This document shows positions 25,877 to 33,993 of a stretch of 64,000 nucleotides of DNA, piece after piece. Below the pieces are notes generated by a model. It was not told the DNA's origin. It worked only from the letters and a program-made list of their open reading frames with translations, and searched no databases. Both the position numbers and the translations under genes were made by a program. The stretch is from CAVQBJ01 sp963819075. GTDB lineage: Bacteria > Actinomycetota > Thermoleophilia > Solirubrobacterales > Solirubrobacteraceae. Within the stretch, counting starts at the first letter, position 1; each line of letters begins with the position of its first letter. The stretch is from NCBI GenBank assembly GCA_963819075.1, contig CAWFUP010000005.1, positions 62,001 through 126,000 on the forward strand, read 5' to 3'.

Positions 25877-25882
25877 TAGCCT
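25877..25882 (+). promoter_or_regulatory. -10 box (TAGCCT) of the gcv operon, likely leaderless
   Basis: TAGCCT ends 8 nt before the gcvT GTG at 25891. The 250-bp region between the flagellin and gcvT start codons shows no recognisable glycine riboswitch. Confidence 0.45.
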
Positions 25883-25890
25883 GGCGCCCG

Positions 25891-26970
25891 GTGGCCGCCT
25901 CCCAATCGCCCCTGCCGAAGCGCACGCCGCTCTATGACCGTCACGTCCGGGCCGGCGCGCGGCTCGTCGATTTCGCCGGCTGGGAGATGCCTGTCCAGTA
26001 CGACGGCGTGCGCCAGGAGCACCTGCGCGTGCGCGAGCACGCCGGCATCTTCGATGTCTCGCACATGGGGCAGATCGCCACGTCGGGTCCCGAGGCGACC
26101 GAGCTGCTGCAGCGCCTCCTTTCGAACGACGTCGCCAAGCTGGCCGTCGGCGGCGCGCAGTACAGCGTCCTGTGCCTGCCCGATGGGGGCGTGCTCGACG
26201 ATCTATTCACCTACCGCCTCGGGCCGGACTCCTACTTGACGGTCACCAACGCCTCCAACCACCTGCGCGACGTCGCGACGTTCCTCGCCGGCGCCGACGG
26301 CTTCGACGCCGTCGTGCAGGATGTGGCCGACCGCTACGCGATGCTGGCCGTCCAGGGGCCGGCCGCGCGTGAGATCGTCCAGGCGAGCGCCGATCGCCCG
26401 CTGCCGGCGCGCCTGACCACCGACCGGCGCGTCGTCCATGCCATCGACGTGCTCGTGTGCGGCACCGGCTACACCGGTGAGGCCGGCGTCGAGCTGTTGG
26501 TTGCCCCCGAGGACGCGCCGGCGCTGTGGGACGAGCTCGTGCGCCGCGGCGCCGCGCCGGCCGGGCTCGGCGCGCGCGACACGCTGCGGACAGAGGTCTG
26601 CTTCCCGCTCTACGGCCAGGAGCTGACCGAGGAGCGCAATCCGATCGCCGCCGGGCTCGGGTGGTGCTGCAAGGAGGACACCGGCTTCGTTGGCGCCGAC
26701 GCCGTGCGGGCGATGCGCGCGAGCGGCCCGCCCGAGAAGCTCGTGGCCTTCGTCATCGAGGGGCCCGGAATCGCCCGATCCGGCAATCCGATCGTCGGTG
26801 GGGGGGTGGTGACAAGCGGGACGCTGTCGCCGAGCCTGGAGGTCGGGATCGGGATGGGTTACGTTCCGACCGGGCGGGCCGGGGCCGGAGAGCACCTGCA
26901 GATCGACGTCCGCGGGCGCACCCGCGAGGCGGTCATCCGCCCCGCGCCGCTCGTGCCGAAGCGGGGATAG
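25891..26970 (+). CDS. gcvT: Glycine cleavage system T protein (aminomethyltransferase)
   Basis: GcvT moves the aminomethyl carbon of glycine from lipoyl-GcvH to tetrahydrofolate, releasing ammonia. The 359-residue protein has the N-terminal RTPLYDRHVRAGARLVDFAGWEMPVQY, cited by its span at residues 10-37, then FDVSHMGQ, GTGYTGEAGVELL and GLGARDTLRTEV, the typical order. GTG at 25891 is preferred over an upstream ATG because family members begin near here and a TAGCCT -10 lies 8 nt upstream. It leads the order gcvT-gcvH-gcvPA-gcvPB. Confidence 0.93.
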   Translation: MAASQSPLPKRTPLYDRHVRAGARLVDFAGWEMPVQYDGVRQEHLRVREHAGIFDVSHMGQIATSGPEATELLQRLLSNDVAKLAVGGAQYSVLCLPDGGVLDDLFTYRLGPDSYLTVTNASNHLRDVATFLAGADGFDAVVQDVADRYAMLAVQGPAAREIVQASADRPLPARLTTDRRVVHAIDVLVCGTGYTGEAGVELLVAPEDAPALWDELVRRGAAPAGLGARDTLRTEVCFPLYGQELTEERNPIAAGLGWCCKEDTGFVGADAVRAMRASGPPEKLVAFVIEGPGIARSGNPIVGGGVVTSGTLSPSLEVGIGMGYVPTGRAGAGEHLQIDVRGRTREAVIRPAPLVPKRG

Positions 26971-26981
26971 CGCCGAGAATC

Positions 26982-26987
26982 CCTAGA
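26982..26987 (+). promoter_or_regulatory. Candidate -10 box (TAGAGT) before gcvH
   Basis: TAGAGT lies 12 nt after the gcvT stop and about 43 nt before the gcvH ATG, which is preceded by a GGGAG Shine-Dalgarno. It could supply extra transcription of gcvH-gcvP. Confidence 0.35.
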
Positions 26988-27030
26988 GTGCTGCCTGATC
27001 GCGTTCCTCCGACCTCGGGAGCCTGACCCC

Positions 27031-27426
27031 ATGGCCGACGCCAGCTATCCGGACGACCTCCTCTACCACCCCGAGCACGATTGGGCTCGTATCGACGCCG
27101 GCGATGCCTCGCAGGCGACGTTCGGGATCACCTGGTACGCGCAGGACGCGCTCGGCGAGGTTGTCTTCTTCGAGCCGCCGGCGGTCGGCGCGCTCGTGAC
27201 CAAGGACGAGCCCTACGCCGAGGTGGAATCCGTGAAGGCGGTCTCGGATGTCATCGCCCCGCTGTCGGGCGAGATCGTCGAGGTGAACACGGCGCTGTCA
27301 GACAGCCCGGAGACGATCAACGAGGACCCGTATGGAGAGGGCTGGCTCGTACGCGTCCGGCTGACCGAGCCGAGCGAGCGAGCGGCGCTCGTCGATCGCG
27401 CGACGTACACGGCGAGCCTCGCGTAG
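27031..27426 (+). CDS. gcvH: Glycine cleavage system H protein
   Basis: GcvH is the lipoylated carrier that shuttles the aminomethyl group between the P, T and L proteins. The 131-residue length is normal. The lipoyl lysine is Lys69 in VESVKAVSDV, and the N-terminal YHPEHDWARID and the NEDPYGEGWLVRV near the end are family hallmarks. The ATG at 27031 has GGGAG about 8 nt upstream. No gcvL or lipoate gene is nearby. Confidence 0.96.
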   Translation: MADASYPDDLLYHPEHDWARIDAGDASQATFGITWYAQDALGEVVFFEPPAVGALVTKDEPYAEVESVKAVSDVIAPLSGEIVEVNTALSDSPETINEDPYGEGWLVRVRLTEPSERAALVDRATYTASLA

Positions 27427-27460
27427 CACGGGCCCGGACGATTCCCTTTTTCCCAAAGAC

Positions 27461-28862
27461 GTGAGTCGCTACACCACCACCACCGACGAGGACCGCCGCG
27501 AGATGCTCGCGGAGATCGGCGTGTCCTCGGTCGACGATCTGTTCGCCTCGATCCCGCCGGGCATGCGCTTCGATGGCCCGCTTGCGCTGCCCACCGGCCT
27601 GAGCGAGCTCGAGGTGTTCGCGCACCTGCGCGACCTCGCGGCCCAGAACGTGAGCGCCGAGGACGAGCTGACGTTCCTCGGTGCCGGGATGTACGACCAC
27701 TACGTGCCGGCGCTCATCGACATGCTCATGGAGCGCTCGGAGTTCCTCACCCCGTACACGCCCTACCAGCCCGAGATCTCCCAGGGCGGGCTGCAGGTGA
27801 TGTTCGAGTACCAGACCGCGATCTGCGAGCTCACCGGCCTTCCGGTCTCCAACGCGTCGGTCTACGAGGGGCCGTCCGCGGTCGCGGCCGCCGGCTACCT
27901 GGCCAAGCTCGTCAACGGCCGCTCCCGCTTTGTGGTCTCCCGTGGCCTGCATCCGCACAGCCGCGAGACGCTCGCGACGCTGTCACACGGCTACGGCACC
28001 GAGGTGGTCGAGGTCGGGCTTGCCGACGGCGTGACCGACGCCCAGGCGTGGGCCGACGCCATCGACGACGATGTGTCGGCCGTCTTCGTCGCCCAGCCGA
28101 ACTTCCTCGGCGCCGTGGAGGAGCTCGAGCCCCTCATCGCGGCCGCGAAGGCCCATGGCGCGCTCGTCGTGTGCTCGTGCGATCCGATCCCGCTCGGCAT
28201 CCTGCGCACCCCGGGCGAGCTCGGCGTCGACGTCGCCGTCGGCGAGGGCCAGACGCTCGGCAACCGCCTCGACTTCGGTGGGCCCTCGTTCGGGTTCTTC
28301 GCCGCCGCCCAGGAGCATCTGCGCCGCATGCCCGGGCGCATCGCGGGGGAGACCACCGACGTCGACGGCCGGCGCGGCTTCGTGTTGACGCTGCAGACGC
28401 GCGAACAGCACATCCGCCGCGAGAAGGCGACCTCGAACATCTGCACCGCGCAGGCGCTCAACGCGCTCGCCGGCGTCGTCTACCTGTCCTGGCTCGGCCG
28501 CGACGGGCTCGTCGAGCTCGCCGAGCTGCTGCTCGCCCGCACCGCGTACGCCCGGGATATGCTCGCCGCGACTGCCCGGCGTGCGCGCGCTGCACGATCA
28601 GCCGGTGGTGCGCGAGTTCGCGCTCGGACTCGGGGTCGGCGATCTCGATGCCGTGGAACGCGTGATCGAGCGCTGCCAGCGCGAGGGGGTGAATCCCGGC
28701 TACGCGCTCGGGCACGACTACCCCGAGCACCCCGACGGATTGCTCGTCGCGATCACCGAGCGCCGTTCGCGCGCGGACATCGATCGCCTTGCCGAGGTCC
28801 TCGGTCGGGCGCTGGCGGCCGAGGCCGAGTCGGGCGCGGTCACCGCGGAGGCCGCGGTATGA
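27461..28862 (+). CDS. gcvPA: Glycine dehydrogenase (decarboxylating) subunit 1, with apparent frameshift
   Basis: GcvPA and GcvPB together form the PLP-dependent P protein that decarboxylates glycine. The frame from GTG 27461 encodes a full GcvPA (TPYTPYQPEISQGGLQ, CTAQALNALAG) up to about residue 370. The expected sequence LPGVRALHDQPVVREF then continues one frame further on (+1) from about 28572. Removing one base at about 28571 (GCGACTG) restores a continuous protein of about 466 residues ending at the TGA at 28860-28862. The domain is otherwise intact, so a sequencing or assembly error is more likely than a true pseudogene. The stop overlaps an ATG at 28859. Confidence 0.85.
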
Positions 28863-28953
28863 GCGTCACCGAGGAGCAGCGAGGCGAGGGCCGGTTCCCC
28901 GCGCGCCCGCCACACGACGGAGAGGACGGCAGCCGGTCGCCGGCGAGACGGCG

Positions 28954-30433
28954 ATGCAGGCCGAGCGCGCGGTGACGATCTTCGAGCGCGGGCGGCCCGG
29001 GCGCCGCGCGTTCGTCCCGCCGGCGCTCGACGTCCCCGAGCGCGACCCGCTCGAGCTCCTGCCGGCGGGGCTGCGGCGCGCGCAGCCGGCGCGGCTGCCC
29101 GAGGTGTCCGAGCCGGAGCTCGTGCGTCATTACGTGCGGCTGTCGCGCCGCAACTTCGATCTCGACTCGGGCTTCTATCCGCTCGGCTCCTGCACGATGA
29201 AGCACAACCCGCGCCTGCACGAGCGCGTCGCCGCCCTGCCCGGCCACGCGCGGCTGCATCCGCTGCAGCACCCGCGCCGCGCGCAGGGAGCGCTGCGAGC
29301 TGATGCACAACCTCGAGGCGGCCTTGTCCGAGATTGCCGGCCTGCCGCACGTGTGCCTGCAGCCGTCGGCCGGGTCGCACGGCGAGCTCGCCGGGGTCCT
29401 GCTGACCCGCGCCTACCACGAGAGTCGCGGCGAGACGCGCACGAAGGTCCTCGCGCCCGACACCGCGCACGGGACCAACCCGGCCACGGTGACGATGGCG
29501 GGACTGCAGGTGGTGAAGGTGGGTACGAACGCCGACGGCGGAGTCGACCTCGACGATCTGCGGGCCAAGGCCGATCGCGATGTCGCCTGCCTCATGCTCA
29601 CCAACCCGAACACGCTCGGGCTGTTCGACCCCAACATCGAGGAGATCGCCCGCATCGTCCACGACGTGGGGGCGACGGTCTATTACGACGGCGCCAACCT
29701 CAACGCCGTCATGGGCATCTCGCGCCCCGGCGACATGGGCTTCGACATCGTGCACTTCAACCTGCACAAGTCCTTCACCCAGCCGCACGGCGGCGGTGGG
29801 CCGGGGTCGGGACCGATCGCGGTGTCCGAGCGAATCGCGCCGTTCCTGCCCACGCCGCTGGTCGTCAAGCGCGACGACGGGTCATTCGGCCTCGACTACG
29901 ACCGACCGCAGTCGATCGGGCGCCTGCGCGGCTTCCAGGGCAACTACGGCTGCTTCGTACGCGCCTACGCCTACATCTGCTCGCTCGGCGCCGACGGGCT
30001 GCGCGACGCCTCCGAGACGGCGGTGCTCAACGCCAATTACCTGCTCGCCCGCCTCCAGCGCGAGGGGGTGGCCGAGCTGCTCCCGCTCGCCTACGGCAAC
30101 GGACGCTGCATGCACGAGTTCGTCCTCTCCGGGGCGCCCATGAAGCGCGAGCTCGGCATCAAGACGCTCGACCTGGCCAAGCGCCTGCTCGACCACGGCG
30201 TGCATCCGCCAACCGTGTACTTCCCGCTGCTCGTCGACGAGGCGCTGCTCATCGAGCCGACCGAGACCGAGACGAAGGAGACGCTCGACGCCTTCGCCGA
30301 CGCGGTGACCGAGATCCTGCGCGAGGCGCGCGAGGATCCCGAGCTCGTGCTCGGCGCGCCCTACACGACGCCGGTGCGGCGCCTGGACGAGGCCGCGGCG
30401 GCCAAGCAGCCGGTGATCCGCCAGCCGCTGTGA
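28954..30433 (+). CDS. gcvPB: Glycine dehydrogenase (decarboxylating) subunit 2, with apparent frameshift
   Basis: This is the catalytic P-protein subunit. The start region AERAVTIFERGRPGRRAFV and YPLGSCTMKHNPRLHE read from ATG 28954. At about 29296 an extra base (CTGCGAGCTG) moves the rest +1, where MHNLEAALSEIAGLP, SAGSHGELAG and the PLP-lysine region NLHKSFTQPHGGGGPGSGP follow normally to 30433. An alternative start is the ATG at 28859, which overlaps the gcvPA stop, but its frame (MSVTEEQRGEG) does not join the frame of 28954 without another indel. The final TGA overlaps the trpS GTG. Confidence 0.85.
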
Positions 30434-31442
30434 GCGCGACGGCCCCGCTGCGCATCTTCTCGGGCATCCAGCCCACCGGGCGCAAGCACCTCGGCAACTA
30501 CATCGGAGCGATCGCACAGTACGTCGCCGGGCAGGAGCGGGGCGAGGGGATCTATTGCGTCGTCGACCTGCACGCGCTGACCAAGCCCTACGATCCGGTC
30601 GAGCTGCGCGAGGAGCTGTACGACCTCCTGGCCATCCTGCTGGCGGCAGGACTCGATCCCGAACGGTGCGTGCTCTTCCGCCAGAGCGACGTGCGCGAGC
30701 ACACCGAGCTGACCTGGCTGCTGGCCAACGTCACCTCCTATGGCGAGCTGAGCCGCATGACCCAGTTCAAGGACAAGGCCGGCTCGGCGCGCGAGCTCGC
30801 CTCCGCCGGGCTGTTCTTCTACCCGGTGCTCATGGCCTCCGACGTGCTGGCCTACCGGGCGCATGACGTGCCCGTGGGCGACGATCAGCGTCAGCACGTC
30901 GAGCTCATGCGCGACGTCGCCGAGCGCTTCAATGCGCGCTTCGGCGAGACCCTCGTCGTGCCCGAGCACCGCATTCCCGCGGTCGGGGCGCGCATCATGG
31001 ACCTCCAGCGGCCCGAGACGAAGATGTCGACGACCGGAGGCACCGCCGAGGGCACGGTGTACGTCACCGACGAGCCGGCCGCGATCGAGAAGAAGTTCAA
31101 GCGCGCCGTCACCGATTCGGGCACCGAGGTCCGCCGCGGCCCGGACAAGCCAGGCGTCACTAACCTCATCGAGATCCTCGCCGCCGTGCGCGGCGCTACG
31201 CCCGGGGCGATCGAGGCCGAGATGGCCGGCGCCCGCTACGGCGACCTCAAGGGTGCCGTCGCCAGCCGCCGTGATCGACTACCTCGCGCCGGTGCGCGAG
31301 CGCTACTGGCGAGCTGCGGGCCGACACCGACGAGCTCGAGCGGATCCTCGCCGTCGGTGCCGAGCGCGCGCGGGCGATCGCCAGCGTGACGCTCGCCGAC
31401 GTGCGCGACCGGATGGGCGTCGGCGCTCCGCGTCGGGCGTAG
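30430..31442 (+). CDS. trpS: Tryptophanyl-tRNA synthetase, with two apparent frameshifts
   Basis: TrpS charges tRNA-Trp. From GTG 30430 the class I HIGH-like motif PTGRKHLGN and the KMSTT loop are clear. Residues 1 to about 279 read in one frame; VIDYLAPVRERY is in the next frame (+1 near 31267), and ELRADTDELERILAVGAERA to the TAG at 31440-31442 is in the third frame (+1 again near 31310). Removing both extra bases gives a normal protein of about 336 residues. The short distance between the two shifts suggests a locally poor consensus rather than a dead gene. The start overlaps the gcvPB stop by 4 bp. Confidence 0.88.
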
Positions 31443-31459
31443 GTGCCTGCGGCACCTAC
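31439..31459 (+). terminator. Hairpin at the trpS stop codon, possible terminator
   Basis: GTAGGTGCC and GGCACCTAC pair perfectly over 9 bp around a 3-nt loop, beginning at the last bases of trpS. There is no T tract, which is common for actinobacterial terminators, so function is only likely. Confidence 0.45.
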
Positions 31460-31460
31460 G

Positions 31461-31532
31461 GACACGATCCCGGCCTGCGGCCGGGCGGGGGCGGTGGGCG
31501 GGGACCGATTCACGGCCACGTGGCTGCCTCCG
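31461..31532. repeat. Dispersed palindromic element, family B, copy 1
   Basis: This intergenic segment contains CGATCCCGGCC..GGCCGGG..GGGGGC and GGCCACGTGGCTGCCTCCG. It closely matches the 72-bp tandem units at 59792-59935 in the same order. It lies between trpS and scpA. Confidence 0.6.
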
Positions 31533-31558
31533 ACCCCCCCAGGCGCTACGGTGCGACC

Positions 31559-32384
31559 ATGACGCTCGCCGCGCTGCAGCTCGACCTCGACGTGTTCACC
31601 GGGCCGTTTGATCTGCTCCTCGCGCTCGTCCTGCGCGAGGAGGTCGACCTGCTGGAGCTCGAGCTCGCCGACGTCGTGCTCGCCTACCTCGACCACCTCG
31701 AGAGCCGCGGCGAGCTCGATCTCGAGACGGCCACCGAGTTCATCGTGCTCGTTGCGGCCCTGCTCGAGCTCAAGTCACGACTCATGCTGAGCACCGACGA
31801 GGAGGAGCTGCTCGAGCTCGAGCCCGGAGAGGCGGCCGAGGAGCTGCTCGCGCGGATGCTCGAGGCGCGCCGCTACCGCGGAGCCGCCGCGTATCTGGAG
31901 CGCCGACTTGCCGCGGAGGAGGGCGTGCGCTACCGCTCGGCGCCCGTGCCCGCGCCGCTGCGCCGCGCCATGGAGGAGACCGCGACCGAGGACCGCCGCT
32001 ACGACCCCGCGGTGCTCGGACGCGCGCTCGGAGGCCTGTTGCGGATGCCGCCGACGATCAACCTGCGCCACATGGGCGCGCCGCGCGTGAGCGTGGCCGA
32101 GCGTCTGGCCCGGCTGCGCGAGCTGCTGCGACGGGGACGCTTCGATTTCGACGAGGCGGTGCGCGGGCGGCGATCGCATGACCGTCGCCGTCACGCTGTT
32201 CGCGCTGCTCGAGCTCTACAAGCGCGGCGAGGCGAGCTGGGAGCAGGAGGCGCCGTTCGCGCCGATCGCGGTGTGCCCGGTCGCCGGCGACCCGTGGGGA
32301 GGGACCGGCGAGCGCGCGCGCCGGCGTGGCCGCCGGTCGACCGGAGCTCGGCGCGTGAGCGACGACGGAGGGGACCAGCGCTGA
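31559..32384 (+). CDS. scpA: Segregation and condensation protein A, with apparent frameshift
   Basis: ScpA is the kleisin subunit that bridges SMC heads in chromosome condensation. The N-terminus FTGPFDLLLALVLREEVDLLELEL and the acidic middle are typical. At about 32168 (GCGGGCGGCGATC) the frame shifts +1; the C-terminal winged-helix part MTVAVTLFALLELYKRGEA continues in the new frame to the TGA at 32382-32384, which overlaps the scpB ATG. The start ATG 31559 lies 6 nt after TACGGT, fitting a leaderless mRNA. Corrected length is about 275 residues. Confidence 0.85.
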
Positions 32385-33008
32385 TGCTCGAGGGCGCCCC
32401 GCTGCGGCCCGAGGCAGACGCTGCGCTCGTGCGCGTCGTCGAGGCGCTGCTGTTCCTCGCGCCCGACCCGCTCAGTGTGACCGAGCTGGCCGAGGCGACC
32501 GAGACCGAGGCCGAGCAGGTCAGCGCCGCGCTCGGTGCGCTGCGGGAGCAGCTCTCCGGGGGCGTCCGCGGCCTGCAGCTGCGCGAGGTCGCCGGCGGCG
32601 TCACGCTCGCCACCGACCCGATCGCCGAGGACGCCGCACGGCGCCTGTTCAGCAAGCCGCGCGTCGCATCGCTATCCCCCGCGCAAGCCGAGACGCTGGC
32701 GATCGTCGCCTACCTGCAGCCGGTCTCTCGCCCCGAGATCACCCGCATCCGCGGGGTGAGCGCCGACTCGGCCACGGCCTCGCTGCTCGAGCGCGGGCTC
32801 ATCGAGGAGGCCGGCCGATCGCAGTTCGGGGCGGTCATCTACCGAACGACGCCCCTCTTTCTGAAGTTGTTCGGACTGCGCTCGCTGCAGGAGCTGCCCG
32901 AGGTCGCGCAGTGGGATCCGACCCCTGAGGAGCAGGCCGAGCTGCGCGACCGTCTGCTGCGGGCCGGCGAGGCGCGCTCCGGGAGCGGGCCGGCAGCGGA
33001 GGCGATAG
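32384..33008 (+). CDS. scpB: Segregation and condensation protein B, 3' end uncertain
   Basis: ScpB is the dimeric partner of ScpA in the SMC complex. From ATG 32384 (overlapping the scpA stop) the protein has two winged-helix domains with VVEALLFLAPDPLS, SLSPAQAETLAIVAYLQPVSRPEI and YRTTPLFLKLFGLRSLQELP, all typical. After about 190 residues, where ScpB normally ends, the frame stays open across the opposite-strand DUF5995 gene, which is implausible. A +1 shift near the end would give a stop at 33006-33008, just before the converging gene, so I place the end there. Confidence 0.75.
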
Positions 33009-33016
33009 AGCGCTCC

Positions 33017-33875
33017 TCAGAGTTGCGGGAGCGTCGGCTCGACCCGTTCACAGTAGCGGTCGCGGACCAACGCGTCGCCTGGGTGCCGATAGGCCGTCGC
33101 CTGCTCGATGATGAGCGCGCGCACGGTGGCGTTGTTGTCGATCGTCGTCTCCACCTGCTCGAGCGCGGCGCGCGATGCGGCCTTCGCCGCGATCAGCTTC
33201 TGTGCGTTGCGGATCGACTCGAGCCGCCACTGCGCGATGATCGCCGCGATCTGACTCGGGTCGACGAGCCGGCCTCCGAGGCTGCTCACCGTCGTCAGCG
33301 ACGGGTCGAAGCGCCGCGCCACGGCGATCAGGGTCGGACCCTGGGCGCGGTTGATGTCGTTGTTGACCGCGACGACGTCCGCGGTCGCATCGCTGCCGTC
33401 GGAATGCCGCAGGCCGACACCGGCGATCGCGTACGCGAGGTCGCGGCTGACGTGGGCGTTCATGCCGAGCAGCATGTCGCCGAGCGCGCTCACGCGGTGG
33501 CCGTCGGCGGCCGCGAACGCGACCTGCCACGCCTTCGGCACGGCATTGCGATCGCCGCTGCGCCACTCGTCGATCGCGCGGTAGTAGAGCGTCGAGAAGA
33601 CGGCGTCCAGGTGCGCGACGTACGCCGGCTGCTGATAGCGGTGCAGGCGCACACTGCGCCCGACCTCGACCGACACCTGCCGGTACATGAGCGCGAAGGG
33701 CGCGAGGTGGCTGCAGCTGGCGGCGAGCGGCGCGAGCCGCCGCATCATCTCGGCGACCACGGCGTCCATGCAGCTCGGCGTGCCACGACCGCACAGGTCG
33801 AGCGATGTCGAGATCGAGGTGCGCCGGCATTCCATCGGCGATCGCGGTCCACGCCGATGGGCCGACCGACGCCAC
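33017..33875 (-). CDS. DUF5995 family protein, with apparent frameshift
   Basis: The main frame encodes CMDAVVAEMMRRLAPLAASC, VFSTLYYRAIDEW, the highly conserved LGMNAHVSRDLAYAIA and AVNNDINR, which I recognise as DUF5995, an actinobacterial family of unknown function. The N-terminal part (ASVGPSAWTAIADGMPAHLDLDI) lies in another frame; one extra base at about 33803 explains the change. Upstream in the same frame is a hydrophobic alanine-rich segment (LRIALAGAACAGC) resembling a signal peptide, with no ATG or GTG before it. The true start is therefore unclear and may lie as far up as about 34000, inside the end of the ABC gene. Confidence 0.7.
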
Positions 33876-33993
33876 GGGGCGGGCCGGCGGGAAGCCGGCG
33901 AGGGGCGCCGCGCTGCCGCACCCCGCGCACGCGGCGCCGGCGAGGGCGATGCGGAGCGACGCGCCGACCGCCCGGCGCGTCGATCGGCGGCGC

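Noticed and set aside
25641..25890. Possible glycine riboswitch before gcvT
   Set aside because: No recognisable glycine aptamer core was found in the 250 bp, and a -10 box 8 nt before the start leaves no room for a leader RNA.
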